Position numbers and translations under genes: made by a program. Shown here piece after piece: positions 1 through 8,759 of a DNA stretch of 64,000 nt (position 1 is the stretch's first letter; every line of letters starts with the position of its first letter). The stretch is from Brevibacillus massiliensis (GTDB taxonomy: Bacteria > Bacillota > Bacilli > Brevibacillales > Brevibacillaceae): contig NZ_HE978546.1 of assembly GCF_000311785.1 (NCBI RefSeq), positions 62,001-126,000 of the forward strand. The letters are read 5' to 3'. The notes under the pieces are model-generated. The model was not told where the DNA came from. It saw nothing but the letters and a program-made list of their open reading frames with translations, and did no database searches.

Positions 1-264
1 CAGTCCGATGTACCCCAAGGCGATTTTTTGTTCAATATAGGTTCCCAGCAAAATTCCGATCCCGTAAGATGCGCTGTAGATAATAATGCCCCAAAACGAT
101 TCGAGGTTGTTCAGCACAAGGGCAAGCCCGTAGATGTACACCAGAATTTCAATCGTGCCGATCATGGCAGCCAGTAGCTTCCGGCCCTTGATCATCAGTA
201 CTACCCGAAAGGAATTAAGCGAAACGTACGTAATTTGAATGAGACCCATCAACACGTAAACCAT
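1..264 (-). CDS. UPF0316 / DUF5698 membrane protein (YebE-like), cut by the window edge
   Basis: The first 88 codons are present; the C-terminus lies outside the window. The start ATG at 264 follows a GAGG ribosome site. The N-terminus is a membrane segment, followed by a conserved-looking stretch with FRVVLMIKGRKLLAA and a second hydrophobic segment containing the small-residue run YGIGILLGTYIEQKIALG. This matches the N-terminal membrane domain of the UPF0316 family (B. subtilis YebE type), which is followed in full proteins by a cytoplasmic DUF2179 domain. Function is unknown for the family. Family assignment is by eye. Confidence 0.75.
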   Translation of the reverse strand, partial: MVYVLMGLIQITYVSLNSFRVVLMIKGRKLLAAMIGTIEILVYIYGLALVLNNLESFWGIIIYSASYGIGILLGTYIEQKIALGYIGL

Positions 265-353
265 TGTCCTCGACCCCAGTCCCTCGTCATTGGTGCAGCC
301 TGTTTTTTTTATCGGATGTTTGAAATCGTTTGCAACATTTCAGTCGTAAACCG

Positions 354-1007
354 TCATGGACATATCATTAAATCAATATGCTCCTTAAGCGCTTGGATCG
401 CTTTGTTCAGATCACCCGTTCGGCAGACTTGCAGCAGCTTCTCATGCGGCTCGACGAACTCGGCCAAGTACTGGTCGGGATTTTTCTGCTCCAAGTGCTG
501 GTAGGCGTAGTGCAGACGGATGCGATTCATGATCGTCTCCCAGACCGTGGTGATGCTCTCCATCCCTGATGACTCAATCATCACCTGGTGGAATTGAAGA
601 TCCAGTTCAACGATCATATACAGTTCCTGCAGGATAACCCCCTTTTTCATCTCCTGGATGATGCTGGCGAGTGTGTCAAACGTTTGCTCATTCCATAAAT
701 GAAGCCCCTTTTTCAGCGCATGCGTCTCCATGTTCCTTCGCATCGGAATCAGCAGTTCGACGACTTCTTCCTCCGATATGGCGGCCACTTTTGTCTCCTT
801 GTACGGGGTCGATATGACGTAGCCTTCCATTTCAAGCTGTTGAATGGCCTCCCGGATCGGCCCCCGGCTCACCCCCAGATCGCTTGCAAGCTGGGTTTCC
901 GTGAGTTTGTCGCCTGGACGCAAATTCCCCTGAAAAATCAACCTCCGAATCTCATTGGCGATACGGTACCTCATGGAGGATTTGGCAATGCTATGTTTCA
1001 AATCCAT
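354..1007 (-). CDS. GntR-family (FadR/FCD type) transcriptional regulator
   Basis: A 217-residue DNA-binding regulator. The N-terminal winged helix shows the GntR signature (LRPGDKLTETQLASDLGVSR, then GPIREAIQQLEMEG); the rest is an all-helical FCD effector domain with His/Asp metal or ligand residues (ELDLQFHQVMIESSG). I chose ATG 1007, which has AGGAAAG five bases upstream; an in-frame ATG seven codons earlier would place that site inside the gene. It lies downstream of the sodium:solute symporter unit but is separated from it by a hairpin terminator at 1135-1180, so it is probably transcribed alone. The symporter is a likely target, by position only. Confidence 0.88.
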   Translation of the reverse strand: MDLKHSIAKSSMRYRIANEIRRLIFQGNLRPGDKLTETQLASDLGVSRGPIREAIQQLEMEGYVISTPYKETKVAAISEEEVVELLIPMRRNMETHALKKGLHLWNEQTFDTLASIIQEMKKGVILQELYMIVELDLQFHQVMIESSGMESITTVWETIMNRIRLHYAYQHLEQKNPDQYLAEFVEPHEKLLQVCRTGDLNKAIQALKEHIDLMICP

Positions 1008-1134
1008 CACTCTTTCCTGACGAAACAAAAATTGTTGTTGCGGTGTAAGTTGTTAGATTGTTAATTGTAGACAACGTTCCGTGTTTCGATATTACAATAT
1101 TACGATTATTTTGTAAACGGTTGATTTCGACAAA

Positions 1135-1180
1135 AAAGGACGTCCCAAGCGGATTGACCGATCCGTTCGGGACATCCTTT
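1135..1180 (-). terminator. Rho-independent terminator of the symporter operon
   Basis: A 20-bp imperfect stem (arms 1135-1154 and 1161-1180, with a few G-U or mismatched positions) with a 6-base loop. Read on the minus strand it is followed by a run of six T. It sits just after the stop of the small symporter partner at 1193. Confidence 0.8.
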
Positions 1181-1192
1181 ATGCCTGCCCTG

Positions 1193-1336
1193 TTACTCCT
1201 CTTGACCCGTCCTGTTCCTGCGCATGCCAAGCTGCCCGATGATTTCCCGAATGGATACCACCGCAATGAACAGCATGCCGGCACCGCCCCAGAGAAAGAC
1301 CAGCCAGTTGTAAAACACATACATCGACAGCGACAT
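1193..1336 (-). CDS. 47-residue single-pass membrane protein, symporter partner
   Basis: ATG 1336 has a strong GGGGGAG site and starts 11 bases after the symporter stop, so the two genes are co-transcribed. The product is MSLSMYVFYNWLVFLWGGAG followed by MLFIAVVSIREIIGQLGMRR and a short charged tail ending in EE. It has one membrane helix (about residues 5-29) and a basic cytoplasmic tail. Several sodium:solute or sodium:neurotransmitter symporters have very small partner subunits encoded next door (MetS beside MetP is the known case). A similar helper role here is inferred from position, size and membrane topology. Confidence 0.72.
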   Translation of the reverse strand: MSLSMYVFYNWLVFLWGGAGMLFIAVVSIREIIGQLGMRRNRTGQEE

Positions 1337-1347
1337 GCTTCTCCCCC

Positions 1348-2847
1348 CTACATCTTGACCCGGTGCTCAGGCTGATAGCGCTTCAGCTTCCCAAAGTCGA
1401 ATCTGCTCGTGGAAAACGGCAGCGACAGCAGGATCAGCAGAAACGGCACGCCCAGCGACAGCATATTGCCGACAAACCAGTTGATGTCGTCATCGGAAAT
1501 GGCAAAGTAAGCAGCCAAACCAGCCGCCAATCCGAGAAAAATGGACGCAAACGCTGCCCGGGTGTGCAGCCTTGGCGACCAAAGGCCGATGATCAGGGCT
1601 GCGGTCGGAGCGGCGAACAAGATCCCGCTGAAGATATCGAGCTTTAACAAGGAGACCCCGTCGAGCAGCATGGCACACAGCCCGATGATGATGCCCGCCA
1701 GCAGGGTAACCCTTTTGCCGAACCTCGTCTGCTCCTTCTCTTCCGCCTGCCGGTTGATATATTTTTTGTAAAAATCGATCGTAAACATCGCCTGGACGCC
1801 GGCCAGGCCGTTGCCGCCCGTAGTCAAGCCCGCCATGAAGATCAGGATGACAAACGCAGCCGCTCCGTAGCTGCCGAGGAAGTGGCTGAAAATATACGGC
1901 GCCGCACCAGTCGAGACAGCCAGTTCTTCGGGTGTCACGCGAAGGGCGAACACGCCGCCGCCCACAACATTTCCGAAGATGATCGGGATGGGCAGCCAGG
2001 CCAGGATCGTGCCGACCAGATACGCCCACATCAAGCTGCGGGAATTGGCCGCTGAGGCTGCTGTCGAGTAGTACCCCTGGCTCAGCAGCACCTGCCCCAT
2101 CGCCACGACCACGGCGGAAAACCCGTAGCGCAATCCGGCGGCGCCAAAGAAGTTCAGCGCCTCCGGGTTGTAGTTGGGATTGGCCGGGTTGCTCTGTGCA
2201 TCAAGCAGCCCGTTGTACATGTTCTCCAGGCCGATTTCCCTGATCAACAGCGGAACAGTGATAAATACCACAAGCATAATGACGAGGAATTGAAAGACGG
2301 AATTAAAAATCGAGCCGCGAAGGCCGGCAACAGCGATATAGCCGGCAAACAGGACCGCCGAGACGAACGCGACCAGCTTGTAGTTCATCCCGAAGGCGTA
2401 TTGAAAGGCGTAAGCGATGCCCACCGACTGCATGACACAGACGTACAGGACGAGGGCAACGCCAAAGGCAAAAAACAGATTGGCCAGCCGCTCTCCAAAA
2501 CGCTCGCGGATAAATTCGATAAAAGTGGTCGTCCGCGGCATCACTTTCCTTAAGCGAAGCGCGACGGGAATAAAGATGACAAACGGAACGATTGCCCCCC
2601 AGCCGTAGTTGAATCCGCCGCTGACGCCGAACCAGATGCCCGCCTCGGACGCGCCCATGATCGTTCCTGTCCAGACCCAGGCAGTAAATACGCTCGCCGA
2701 TATAATCCCAAATGGAACCCGTCTCCCCGCCGCCACCAATTCGTCGACGCTGTCGAGGGGAAACCTCTTGTTGAGAAACCACGCAATGAAAAGAAGCACA
2801 GCACCAAACACGCAAAAGATCAGGTAGCCGGCCGCAGCAGTTGACAT
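1348..2847 (-). CDS. Sodium:solute symporter (SSS family)
   Basis: A 499-residue polytopic membrane protein with about 13 hydrophobic segments, the usual size for the SSS (PutP/DUR3) family. Family-like features include the early SASVFTAWVWTGTIMGASE helix and the later GQVLLSQGYYSTAASAANSR and TTGGNGLAGVQAMFTIDFYK stretches, which match the ion-binding core and the conserved 'D-x-Y' loop. It should import an organic solute with sodium. The helix-1 pattern is closer to DUR3/urea-type members than to proline carriers, but the substrate cannot be fixed. ATG 2847 has a clear AAAGGAGGGG site. The 47-residue gene follows in the same transcript. Confidence 0.9.
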   Translation of the reverse strand: MSTAAAGYLIFCVFGAVLLFIAWFLNKRFPLDSVDELVAAGRRVPFGIISASVFTAWVWTGTIMGASEAGIWFGVSGGFNYGWGAIVPFVIFIPVALRLRKVMPRTTTFIEFIRERFGERLANLFFAFGVALVLYVCVMQSVGIAYAFQYAFGMNYKLVAFVSAVLFAGYIAVAGLRGSIFNSVFQFLVIMLVVFITVPLLIREIGLENMYNGLLDAQSNPANPNYNPEALNFFGAAGLRYGFSAVVVAMGQVLLSQGYYSTAASAANSRSLMWAYLVGTILAWLPIPIIFGNVVGGGVFALRVTPEELAVSTGAAPYIFSHFLGSYGAAAFVILIFMAGLTTGGNGLAGVQAMFTIDFYKKYINRQAEEKEQTRFGKRVTLLAGIIIGLCAMLLDGVSLLKLDIFSGILFAAPTAALIIGLWSPRLHTRAAFASIFLGLAAGLAAYFAISDDDINWFVGNMLSLGVPFLLILLSLPFSTSRFDFGKLKRYQPEHRVKM

Positions 2848-2960
2848 TCACACCCCTCCTTTGAAAACACTCGCGTCAAAAACCAAGCTGTGTCCGAAGA
2901 TATAGTTTAGTATGTGAAGAGAAGCAATTGCAACCCGCTACCGGCATTTTTTTGGTGGAA

Positions 2961-4259
2961 TCACGCTTCACTGGGTGAAACCGACGGCCTGGTTTGGGCA
3001 ACTTTGCGGGGTTCGGGAAGGAAGAGATTGAGTACAGACGCTCCTGCCAGCAAGAGAAACGCAGAGTAAAAAGCCAGATTGTAGTCGCCCGTCGCGTTGT
3101 ACAGCAGTCCCGGAAAGTAAGCTCCCAATGCGGAGCCGATCTGGTGGCTGAAAAACAGCCACCCCAAAATCAAACCGACTGACCCCTGTTTGAAATACTG
3201 GGTTGCCAACATTTGTGTCGGGGCTACCGTAGCAAAGTCAACCATGCCGAACGAAATGGCAAAGATCAGCAGCAGAGATGGATGGTTTACGAAAAAGCCC
3301 AGAAAGTCGACATTGCTTACACATACCGCCAGGACGATAATTGTCGCTGCCCGGCAGGCGTACAAACAAGCGAGAAATTTTCTGCTGCTCCAGCGGTCTG
3401 CGACATAGCCTGACAGCAAAGTGCCCAAAATGTTAAAGGCAGCCAAGAGGCTAACCGCTGTACCTGTTACGGCAGTGGGAAATCCGCACAACTGGGCAAA
3501 GGGAATCAGGTGGGTATCCATTAATCCGGTCGTTGTGTATCCGCAGATAAAAAACGGCAATACGAGAAACCAAAACTGCCGTGTCCGGACAACACTCCAA
3601 TCAGACGGCTTTTGCGGCTGCTGGTGTTTTTCTTGGGGCTGCTCCTCCTCTCGGTAACCGCCAATCGGCTGTAAATTCTTTTCAGCGGGACGATTTCGCA
3701 AAAGCAGCCACGCAGTGGGAAACACCGCAATCAGTAAAAACAACCCCAAGACAATAACCGTCCATTGCCAATCAAACGAATGAATGAAAAACAGGGAAGC
3801 GGGAACCAGGATCAACTGCCCTGCCCCAAAGCCGGCCTCCATAATGCCAAAAGCCAGGCCCCGTTTTTCGTGAAACCAGTTTGTTACCGCGACAGTTGCC
3901 GCTACGTTTGATGCTCCGCCAACGCCAAAAGAGATGACGATTCCGTATAATACAAACATTTGCCACAGAGCGGTTGCCGGGTAGCTTAAGAGGAGACTCA
4001 CGCCCACCAGCAGCGCGCTGACCGACAAAATCATTCGAACCCCAAATCTGTCGATGAGTCTGCCGATAAACGGCTGAGAGAGTCCATAGACGATGAAGCT
4101 TACGGTAGAAATAAGCGAAATGGTCCCTCGGTCTGCTGCAAACTCCTTTTCCCACGGCTCAATAAAGGCGCCAAATGACAGGCGGACTCCCTGCACCGCT
4201 ACTAACGTGAAAAATATGACAACCAAGATCACCCAAGCGTAGTGAATGTTTCTTTTCAT
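2961..4259 (-). CDS. MFS transporter, monocarboxylate/OFA-like
   Basis: A 432-residue protein with 12 predicted membrane helices and a central charged loop (about residues 190-215, rich in Glu and Gln). The N-terminal half carries the MFS loop motif ([11 protein letters not shown]) and [19 protein letters not shown], common in oxalate/formate-antiporter-like and monocarboxylate-type MFS proteins. Its ATG overlaps the TGA of the upstream MarR gene (ATGA), so the two are translationally coupled. That pairing, with a long palindrome in the promoter, suggests efflux or uptake of a small acid controlled by the MarR repressor. The substrate is unknown. Confidence 0.88.
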   Translation of the reverse strand: MKRNIHYAWVILVVIFFTLVAVQGVRLSFGAFIEPWEKEFAADRGTISLISTVSFIVYGLSQPFIGRLIDRFGVRMILSVSALLVGVSLLLSYPATALWQMFVLYGIVISFGVGGASNVAATVAVTNWFHEKRGLAFGIMEAGFGAGQLILVPASLFFIHSFDWQWTVIVLGLFLLIAVFPTAWLLLRNRPAEKNLQPIGGYREEEQPQEKHQQPQKPSDWSVVRTRQFWFLVLPFFICGYTTTGLMDTHLIPFAQLCGFPTAVTGTAVSLLAAFNILGTLLSGYVADRWSSRKFLACLYACRAATIIVLAVCVSNVDFLGFFVNHPSLLLIFAISFGMVDFATVAPTQMLATQYFKQGSVGLILGWLFFSHQIGSALGAYFPGLLYNATGDYNLAFYSAFLLLAGASVLNLFLPEPRKVAQTRPSVSPSEA

Positions 4260-4699
4260 GTTGACTGTCCACCATATCCTTCTTGGTTCAAGCCCAATTT
4301 TGTCAGCATTTTTTTAAACAACCTTACCTCTTCTTCGTTAAAATCAGACATGGCCGCTGCATTTACCTCATCCATGATCTGATTTAACGGAATTTGCAAT
4401 TCCCTCCCTTTTGAAGTCAGGTAAATCAAGTTAATTCGTCGATCCCCGGGGTCAGGACGCCGTTCTACCAGCCCATTTTGTACCAATCGATCCAGCACTC
4501 CCGTCATCGTCGCGCCGTCCAATTGCAGGCGTTTCGCCAGCTCAGTCCCTTTTTGTCCGTCTTTCTCCCACAGCAAATGCAACAAGGTAAACTGTACAGG
4601 GGTAACTCCAAAATGGCTTAATTTCTCTTTTCCGAGATGGGAAACTTTATGAAAGGACTTGCCTAACAAAAAACACAAACAATCCTCAATTTTTTCCAT
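4256..4699 (-). CDS. MarR-family transcriptional regulator
   Basis: A 147-residue dimeric winged-helix protein. The recognition helix region is [20 protein letters not shown] and the wing is [20 protein letters not shown], the classic MarR pattern. It is the first gene of a two-gene unit with the MFS transporter (4-base overlap). A perfect 40-bp palindrome lies 43 bases upstream of its start and is the obvious operator for autoregulation and control of the transporter. MarR repressors usually release DNA when a small phenolic or other acid ligand binds; the ligand here is unknown. It contains a Cys pair near the N-terminus ([10 protein letters not shown]), so redox sensing is possible but unproven. 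Confidence 0.9.
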   Translation of the reverse strand: MEKIEDCLCFLLGKSFHKVSHLGKEKLSHFGVTPVQFTLLHLLWEKDGQKGTELAKRLQLDGATMTGVLDRLVQNGLVERRPDPGDRRINLIYLTSKGRELQIPLNQIMDEVNAAAMSDFNEEEVRLFKKMLTKLGLNQEGYGGQST

Positions 4700-4742
4700 G
4701 AATACCTCCTGTATTTTGGAAAAATGATTTCGCTAAAAATAA

Positions 4743-4782
4743 TAGCACACAAATTATTTGTGCACAAATAATTTGTGTGCTA
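4743..4782. promoter_or_regulatory. Perfect 40-bp palindrome, probable MarR operator
   Basis: The sequence from 4743 to 4782 is its own reverse complement over all 40 bases. The inner core is TTGTGCACAA, flanked by AAATAATTT-type arms and ending in TAGCACAC / GTGTGCTA. The repeat can be read as two overlapping MarR sites. It lies between the start of the MarR-MFS unit (4699) and the end of the acyl-CoA synthetase gene (4814). It is AT-rich, so I prefer an operator to a terminator, although an RNA copy would also fold. Confidence 0.8.
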
Positions 4783-4813
4783 AATACTTATCGTTTACTT
4801 CCTCTCTCTGCCG

Positions 4814-6745
4814 CTACTTTGCCCGAATATTCCCGATCGACTCCGGATTGTCCAGAGAGCTCAGATCACCGGGGTCCTGATTCAGGTAAGCGGCGCGGAT
4901 GGCCCGGCGCATGATTTTGGCGCTGCGCGTCTTCGGCAGTTCTGTGACAAAGTGCAGCTCTTTGGGCCGAAGCGATTTCCCCAGCCGGTCTGTCACCATC
5001 TGCATCAGCTCGTTGTGCAGCTTTCCGCCGGGATCCTGCCCTTCGTTCAAGACGACAAAACAGACGGGCACTTCGCCTTTCAGCTCATCCGGGACGCCGA
5101 TGACGCCCGCTTCCATCACGGCGGGGTGGTCCACCAGAATCAATTCGATCTCTGCAGGCCCCATCCGCTTGCCCGCCACATTCAGCGTATCATCGGAGCG
5201 TCCGATGATGGTCCAAAAATCATCGGCGTCCCGCAGCACGGCATCGCCGTGAATCCACGTGTCGTCCCACACCGTCCAGTAAGTGTTTTCGTAGCGTTCG
5301 GGCTCCTGCCAAAACCCGTGCGTCATGCCCAGCCAGGGCTGCCTGATGACCAGTTCACCGGCAGCTCCCCTGACCGGACGCTTCTGCGGGTCGTAGACAT
5401 CGGCATCCATGCCGAGCAGAGCGGAGTTAAACCCGCCGGGGGCGATTGGCTTCAAGAGAGTGTTGCTCACAATGCCTCCGCCAATCTCCGTGCCGCCGGA
5501 GATGTTCAGGATGGGCACCTTGCTGCGGCCCACTTTTTCGAACAGCCACATCCAGGCCCGCGGATCCCACGGCTCGCCCGTCGAAGCGATCCCCTGCAAG
5601 CTGGACAGGTCGAAACGGCCGGGCAACTCCTCCCCGTACTGCATGATGGAGCGGATCAGCGTGGGGGCAATGCCCAAAAGCGAGACCCGATGCTTCTCCA
5701 ACGCCGCCCACAGCCGGTCGGGGCGGGGATAGTCCGGAGCGCCTTCATAGAGCATGACGGCCCCGCCATTTGCCAGCGCACCGAATACGACGATCGGCCC
5801 CATCACCCAGCCCATGTCCGTGAGCCAAAAGAGCGTTTCGCCGGGATGCAGGTCGAGATTGTACCCGATCTCAAAAGCCGCCCGGATGGCGAAGCTGCCG
5901 TGCGTGTGGACGGTTCCCTTGGGCCGCCCGGTAGTGCCCGATGTGTAGATGATCACGAACGGGTCCATGCTGCCCATCCGCTCTGTCGGCGCCTCCCCGG
6001 CGCCTGTCTCCAATTCGGCCCAGTCTACGTCCCTGTCCGGGCGCCAGGATGTTTTCCTGTCGTGGCGGCGAACCACCACGACCTTTTCCACACAGCCGGC
6101 CAGCTCTGCCGCCTGGTCTGCCGCTTCTTTCATTGGAATGAACTTGCCGCGGCGAAGCTGCCCGTCTGCCGTGATTAGCATCTTCGCCTGAGCGCTGGCC
6201 AGCCGCTTGGCGATGGGATCGGCGCCGAACCCCGAATATGCCGCGGTAAATACGGCGCCGATCTTGGCGATGGCAAGTACGGCCACGACCGTTTCGGGAA
6301 TCATCGGCAGGTAGATGCCGATCCGGTCTCCCCGCCGGACTCCCTGGCGCTTTAGTCCGTCGGCCACGCGGTTTACCCGCGCGGCCAACTCCCGGTAGGT
6401 GTACTTCTCCACCGCCCCGTCTTCCCGCTCCCAGACGAGCGCCAGCCGCCCGGCGGACGCGGGATCGCGCAGCCATTTGTCCAGCGCGTTGTGGACGGCG
6501 TTCAGCTTGCCGCCGGCAAACCACTCGGGCCACTTCATCCCGCGGGAGAGGTCGAGCGTCTGCGTGTACGGCTCAAACCATTCCGTCCCGACCGCTTTCT
6601 CCGCTTCTCCCCAAAACCAGGCGATGTCGCCAATCGACGCCTGGTACAATTGATCGTAATCCTGGAACCCCTGCTGCGTCATCCAGCGATACAACCGCGA
6701 TCTTTGCAGGGTCTCCGCTGATGGAAACCACACCGGCTCGGCCAC
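4814..6745 (-). CDS. AMP-forming acyl-CoA synthetase (acetyl-CoA synthetase-like)
   Basis: A 643-residue adenylate-forming ligase that should activate a carboxylic acid to its CoA thioester. Residues about 25-85 form the acetyl-CoA-synthetase N-terminal domain. The phosphate loop is YTSGTTGRPKGT (about 265), the core has a GGTEIGGG motif, and the C-terminal lid ends with LPKTRSAKIMRR, which carries the catalytic Lys. The GTG start at 6745 has a GGAGGGAAGG site, 12 bases after the end of the substrate-binding protein gene. As last gene of a branched-chain-amino-acid-type ABC operon it probably activates the imported acid. Length and layout resemble acetate, propionate or acetoacetate ligases; the acid itself is unknown. 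Confidence 0.88.
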   Translation of the reverse strand: MAEPVWFPSAETLQRSRLYRWMTQQGFQDYDQLYQASIGDIAWFWGEAEKAVGTEWFEPYTQTLDLSRGMKWPEWFAGGKLNAVHNALDKWLRDPASAGRLALVWEREDGAVEKYTYRELAARVNRVADGLKRQGVRRGDRIGIYLPMIPETVVAVLAIAKIGAVFTAAYSGFGADPIAKRLASAQAKMLITADGQLRRGKFIPMKEAADQAAELAGCVEKVVVVRRHDRKTSWRPDRDVDWAELETGAGEAPTERMGSMDPFVIIYTSGTTGRPKGTVHTHGSFAIRAAFEIGYNLDLHPGETLFWLTDMGWVMGPIVVFGALANGGAVMLYEGAPDYPRPDRLWAALEKHRVSLLGIAPTLIRSIMQYGEELPGRFDLSSLQGIASTGEPWDPRAWMWLFEKVGRSKVPILNISGGTEIGGGIVSNTLLKPIAPGGFNSALLGMDADVYDPQKRPVRGAAGELVIRQPWLGMTHGFWQEPERYENTYWTVWDDTWIHGDAVLRDADDFWTIIGRSDDTLNVAGKRMGPAEIELILVDHPAVMEAGVIGVPDELKGEVPVCFVVLNEGQDPGGKLHNELMQMVTDRLGKSLRPKELHFVTELPKTRSAKIMRRAIRAAYLNQDPGDLSSLDNPESIGNIRAK

Positions 6746-6757
6746 AGCCTTCCCTCC

Positions 6758-8008
6758 TCACTTCCCGTAAATAAAGGTCTTGGTACCGGGATCGTACTTG
6801 ACGGGCCCTTCTACCTTCTCCAGCTTCCCGTCTTTTGCCTGGGTCAAGAACAGCGTCGTCTGTCCGTAGCGTGTATCGGGCGTGTAGAACACGTCGTGGT
6901 ACAGAGAACCGTCCCAATCCTTCAACGTCTCCATCTGGGCGATGAAGTTGTCCCAGGTGAGGTTGTCGCCGCTGCGTTTGATCCCTTCCACGAGAATTTG
7001 CGCCGCCGCCCATCCCGCCTGGGCGCTGCCGTTCGGGCTGGAGTTCGGGAAATCCTTTGTAAACTGATCGAGGAATTCCTTCAGCTTGGGATTGTCTGTC
7101 TCGTCGATGGTGGGCATGGACAGCGTCGAATAGACACCGTTCCAGCTTTCCCCCGCCAGGTCGAACATCACCTTCTGGTCCATCCCGATGGCGTAGGTGA
7201 CCATCAGCGGAATATTGGTGGCGTCGATTTTGGCCAGCTGGGTTCGCAGCGCGGCGGCCGGCTTCTGCACGCCTGTCATGATGATGACATCGGGACTTAG
7301 CTGCTTGAGCTTCTGGGCGTGCGAGCTGAAGTCGACATCCTGCACGTTGTAGGGAAGCTCCCCGGCGATTTCTACTCCGCCCAGCGCCTGCGCATACTCT
7401 CTGGCCCCGTTCAGTCCTTCTTTTCCGTAGTCGTCATTCTCGTAGATGATCGCGATTCGCTTGGCGCCCATTTTCCTGACGGCGTAGTCGACGAAGAACT
7501 GCCCTTCGATCTTGTAGTTCATCTGCGCGCCGAACCAGTTCTTGCGGATCGGCTCAAGAAAGGCGCTGGTGGATGCCGGAGACGGCCCGACCATCGGGAT
7601 TTCCGAGAACAGCGATTCCGCCGCCTGGTGGCAGGGCGTGCAGGTCGTCGCCACGATGGCAAACACTTTGTCTTCCTGCACCAGTTTGGTCGCCACCGGC
7701 ACGGTTTTGCTCGGCTGGTATTCGTTGTCGTAGGCGATCAGCTTCAACTTCCGGCCGTTTACACCGCCCTGCGCATTCACCAGGTTGACGTATGACTGAA
7801 TCCCCTGCCGGATGGTGTCGTAGTTGGCGGCAAACCCGGTCTGCGGACCAAAGTGGCCGATCAGAATCTCGCTGTCTGTCACCCCTTGGGCATACTTGCC
7901 ATCGCCGGAAGTCGGCGATGTTCCGCTCGTGCCGCACCCGGCCAATCCGATTGCCAACAGGGAAGCGGCCAGCATCGTTCGAAACCGAAACATTCTGCTT
8001 TTTTTCAT
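6758..8008 (-). CDS. ABC transporter substrate-binding lipoprotein (LivK-like)
   Basis: A 416-residue periplasmic-binding-type lipoprotein (Peripla_BP_6 fold). The signal peptide is basic at the N-terminus, then hydrophobic, and ends in the lipobox LAGC. The mature protein begins with ILIGHFGPQTGFAANYDTIR and includes GGVNGRKLKLIAYDNEYQP, typical for LivK/amide-binding receptors. ATG 8008 is preceded by AGGAGGG with five bases of spacing; an in-frame ATG five codons earlier overlaps that site and is less likely. In this operon it supplies ligand to LivHMGF, and the following acyl-CoA synthetase suggests that the ligand is a carboxylic acid rather than an amino acid. Confidence 0.9.
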   Translation of the reverse strand: MKKSRMFRFRTMLAASLLAIGLAGCGTSGTSPTSGDGKYAQGVTDSEILIGHFGPQTGFAANYDTIRQGIQSYVNLVNAQGGVNGRKLKLIAYDNEYQPSKTVPVATKLVQEDKVFAIVATTCTPCHQAAESLFSEIPMVGPSPASTSAFLEPIRKNWFGAQMNYKIEGQFFVDYAVRKMGAKRIAIIYENDDYGKEGLNGAREYAQALGGVEIAGELPYNVQDVDFSSHAQKLKQLSPDVIIMTGVQKPAAALRTQLAKIDATNIPLMVTYAIGMDQKVMFDLAGESWNGVYSTLSMPTIDETDNPKLKEFLDQFTKDFPNSSPNGSAQAGWAAAQILVEGIKRSGDNLTWDNFIAQMETLKDWDGSLYHDVFYTPDTRYGQTTLFLTQAKDGKLEKVEGPVKYDPGTKTFIYGK

Positions 8009-8057
8009 GAGAACCCTCCTCATATTGGACCGTTGCTGAATGGGGAAATCCCGATCA

Positions 8058-8759
8058 TCACCCTCCCAGATAAAGCCGCTTGATCTGTTCGCTCTGCTTC
8101 AGTTGATCACTGCTCCCTTCCAGCTCGATTCGCCCGTTTTCCAGCACGTAGGCGTAATCGGATATTTCCAACGCTTTATGGGCGTTCTGCTCCACCAGGA
8201 GGATGGCAGTGCCCTCGTCGTTGATCTGCTTGATGATGCCGAAGATGTCCCGCACAATATTGGGAGCGAGGCCGAGCGAGGGTTCGTCCAGCAGCAGCAG
8301 CTGCGGTTTTGCCATCAGCGAACGGCCGATGGCGAGCATCTGCTGTTCTCCGCCGCTCAACGTTCCCGCTATTTGGCTCCGCCGCTCTTTCAGCCGGGGA
8401 AAATAGCGGAACACCTTTTCAAAATCTGCTTTGACCATCTCGTCGCGGCGGGTGTAAGCGCCAATCTGCAGGTTTTCCTCGACGGTGAACTTGGGGAAAA
8501 TCCGCCTGTTCTCCGGGCAGTGGATGATCCCCTTTTTCACGACATCGCTGGCGCTTTGCTGCAAGAGCGATTCCCCGGCAAACTGAATCGCCCCTTCCTT
8601 CGGCTGCACCTGTCTTGATATCGCTCGCAAGGTCGTCGATTTCCCCGCCCCGTTTGCCCCCAGGAGAGCCACGATGCTCCCCGGCTTTACCCGGAGCGAA
8701 ACGCCGCGCAGGGCATGCACATATCCATAATGGACAGACAGGTTTTCAATGGCCAGCAC
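8058..8759 (-). CDS. livF: Branched-chain-type ABC transporter ATPase LivF
   Basis: A 233-residue ATPase. Walker A is GANGAGKST, the signature motif is LSGGEQQ, Walker B is LLLLDEPSLGLAP, followed by the switch His region VEQNAHKAL. The short size and the 'SLGLAP' after Walker B are typical of LivF. The GTG start at 8759 has a GGGGGAGG site and overlaps the end of livG by 14 bases. It pairs with LivG to energise LivHM. Confidence 0.93.
   Translation of the reverse strand: MLAIENLSVHYGYVHALRGVSLRVKPGSIVALLGANGAGKSTTLRAISRQVQPKEGAIQFAGESLLQQSASDVVKKGIIHCPENRRIFPKFTVEENLQIGAYTRRDEMVKADFEKVFRYFPRLKERRSQIAGTLSGGEQQMLAIGRSLMAKPQLLLLDEPSLGLAPNIVRDIFGIIKQINDEGTAILLVEQNAHKALEISDYAYVLENGRIELEGSSDQLKQSEQIKRLYLGG

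Noticed and set aside
4743-4782. The 40-bp palindrome as a terminator
   Set aside because: Stem is AT-rich and sits at a MarR promoter; operator is the better reading, though a dual role is not excluded.
4952-6178. Open frame of 408 codons opposite the acyl-CoA synthetase
   Set aside because: Shadow of a GC-rich conserved gene; composition is unlike a protein (rich in His, Arg, Pro).
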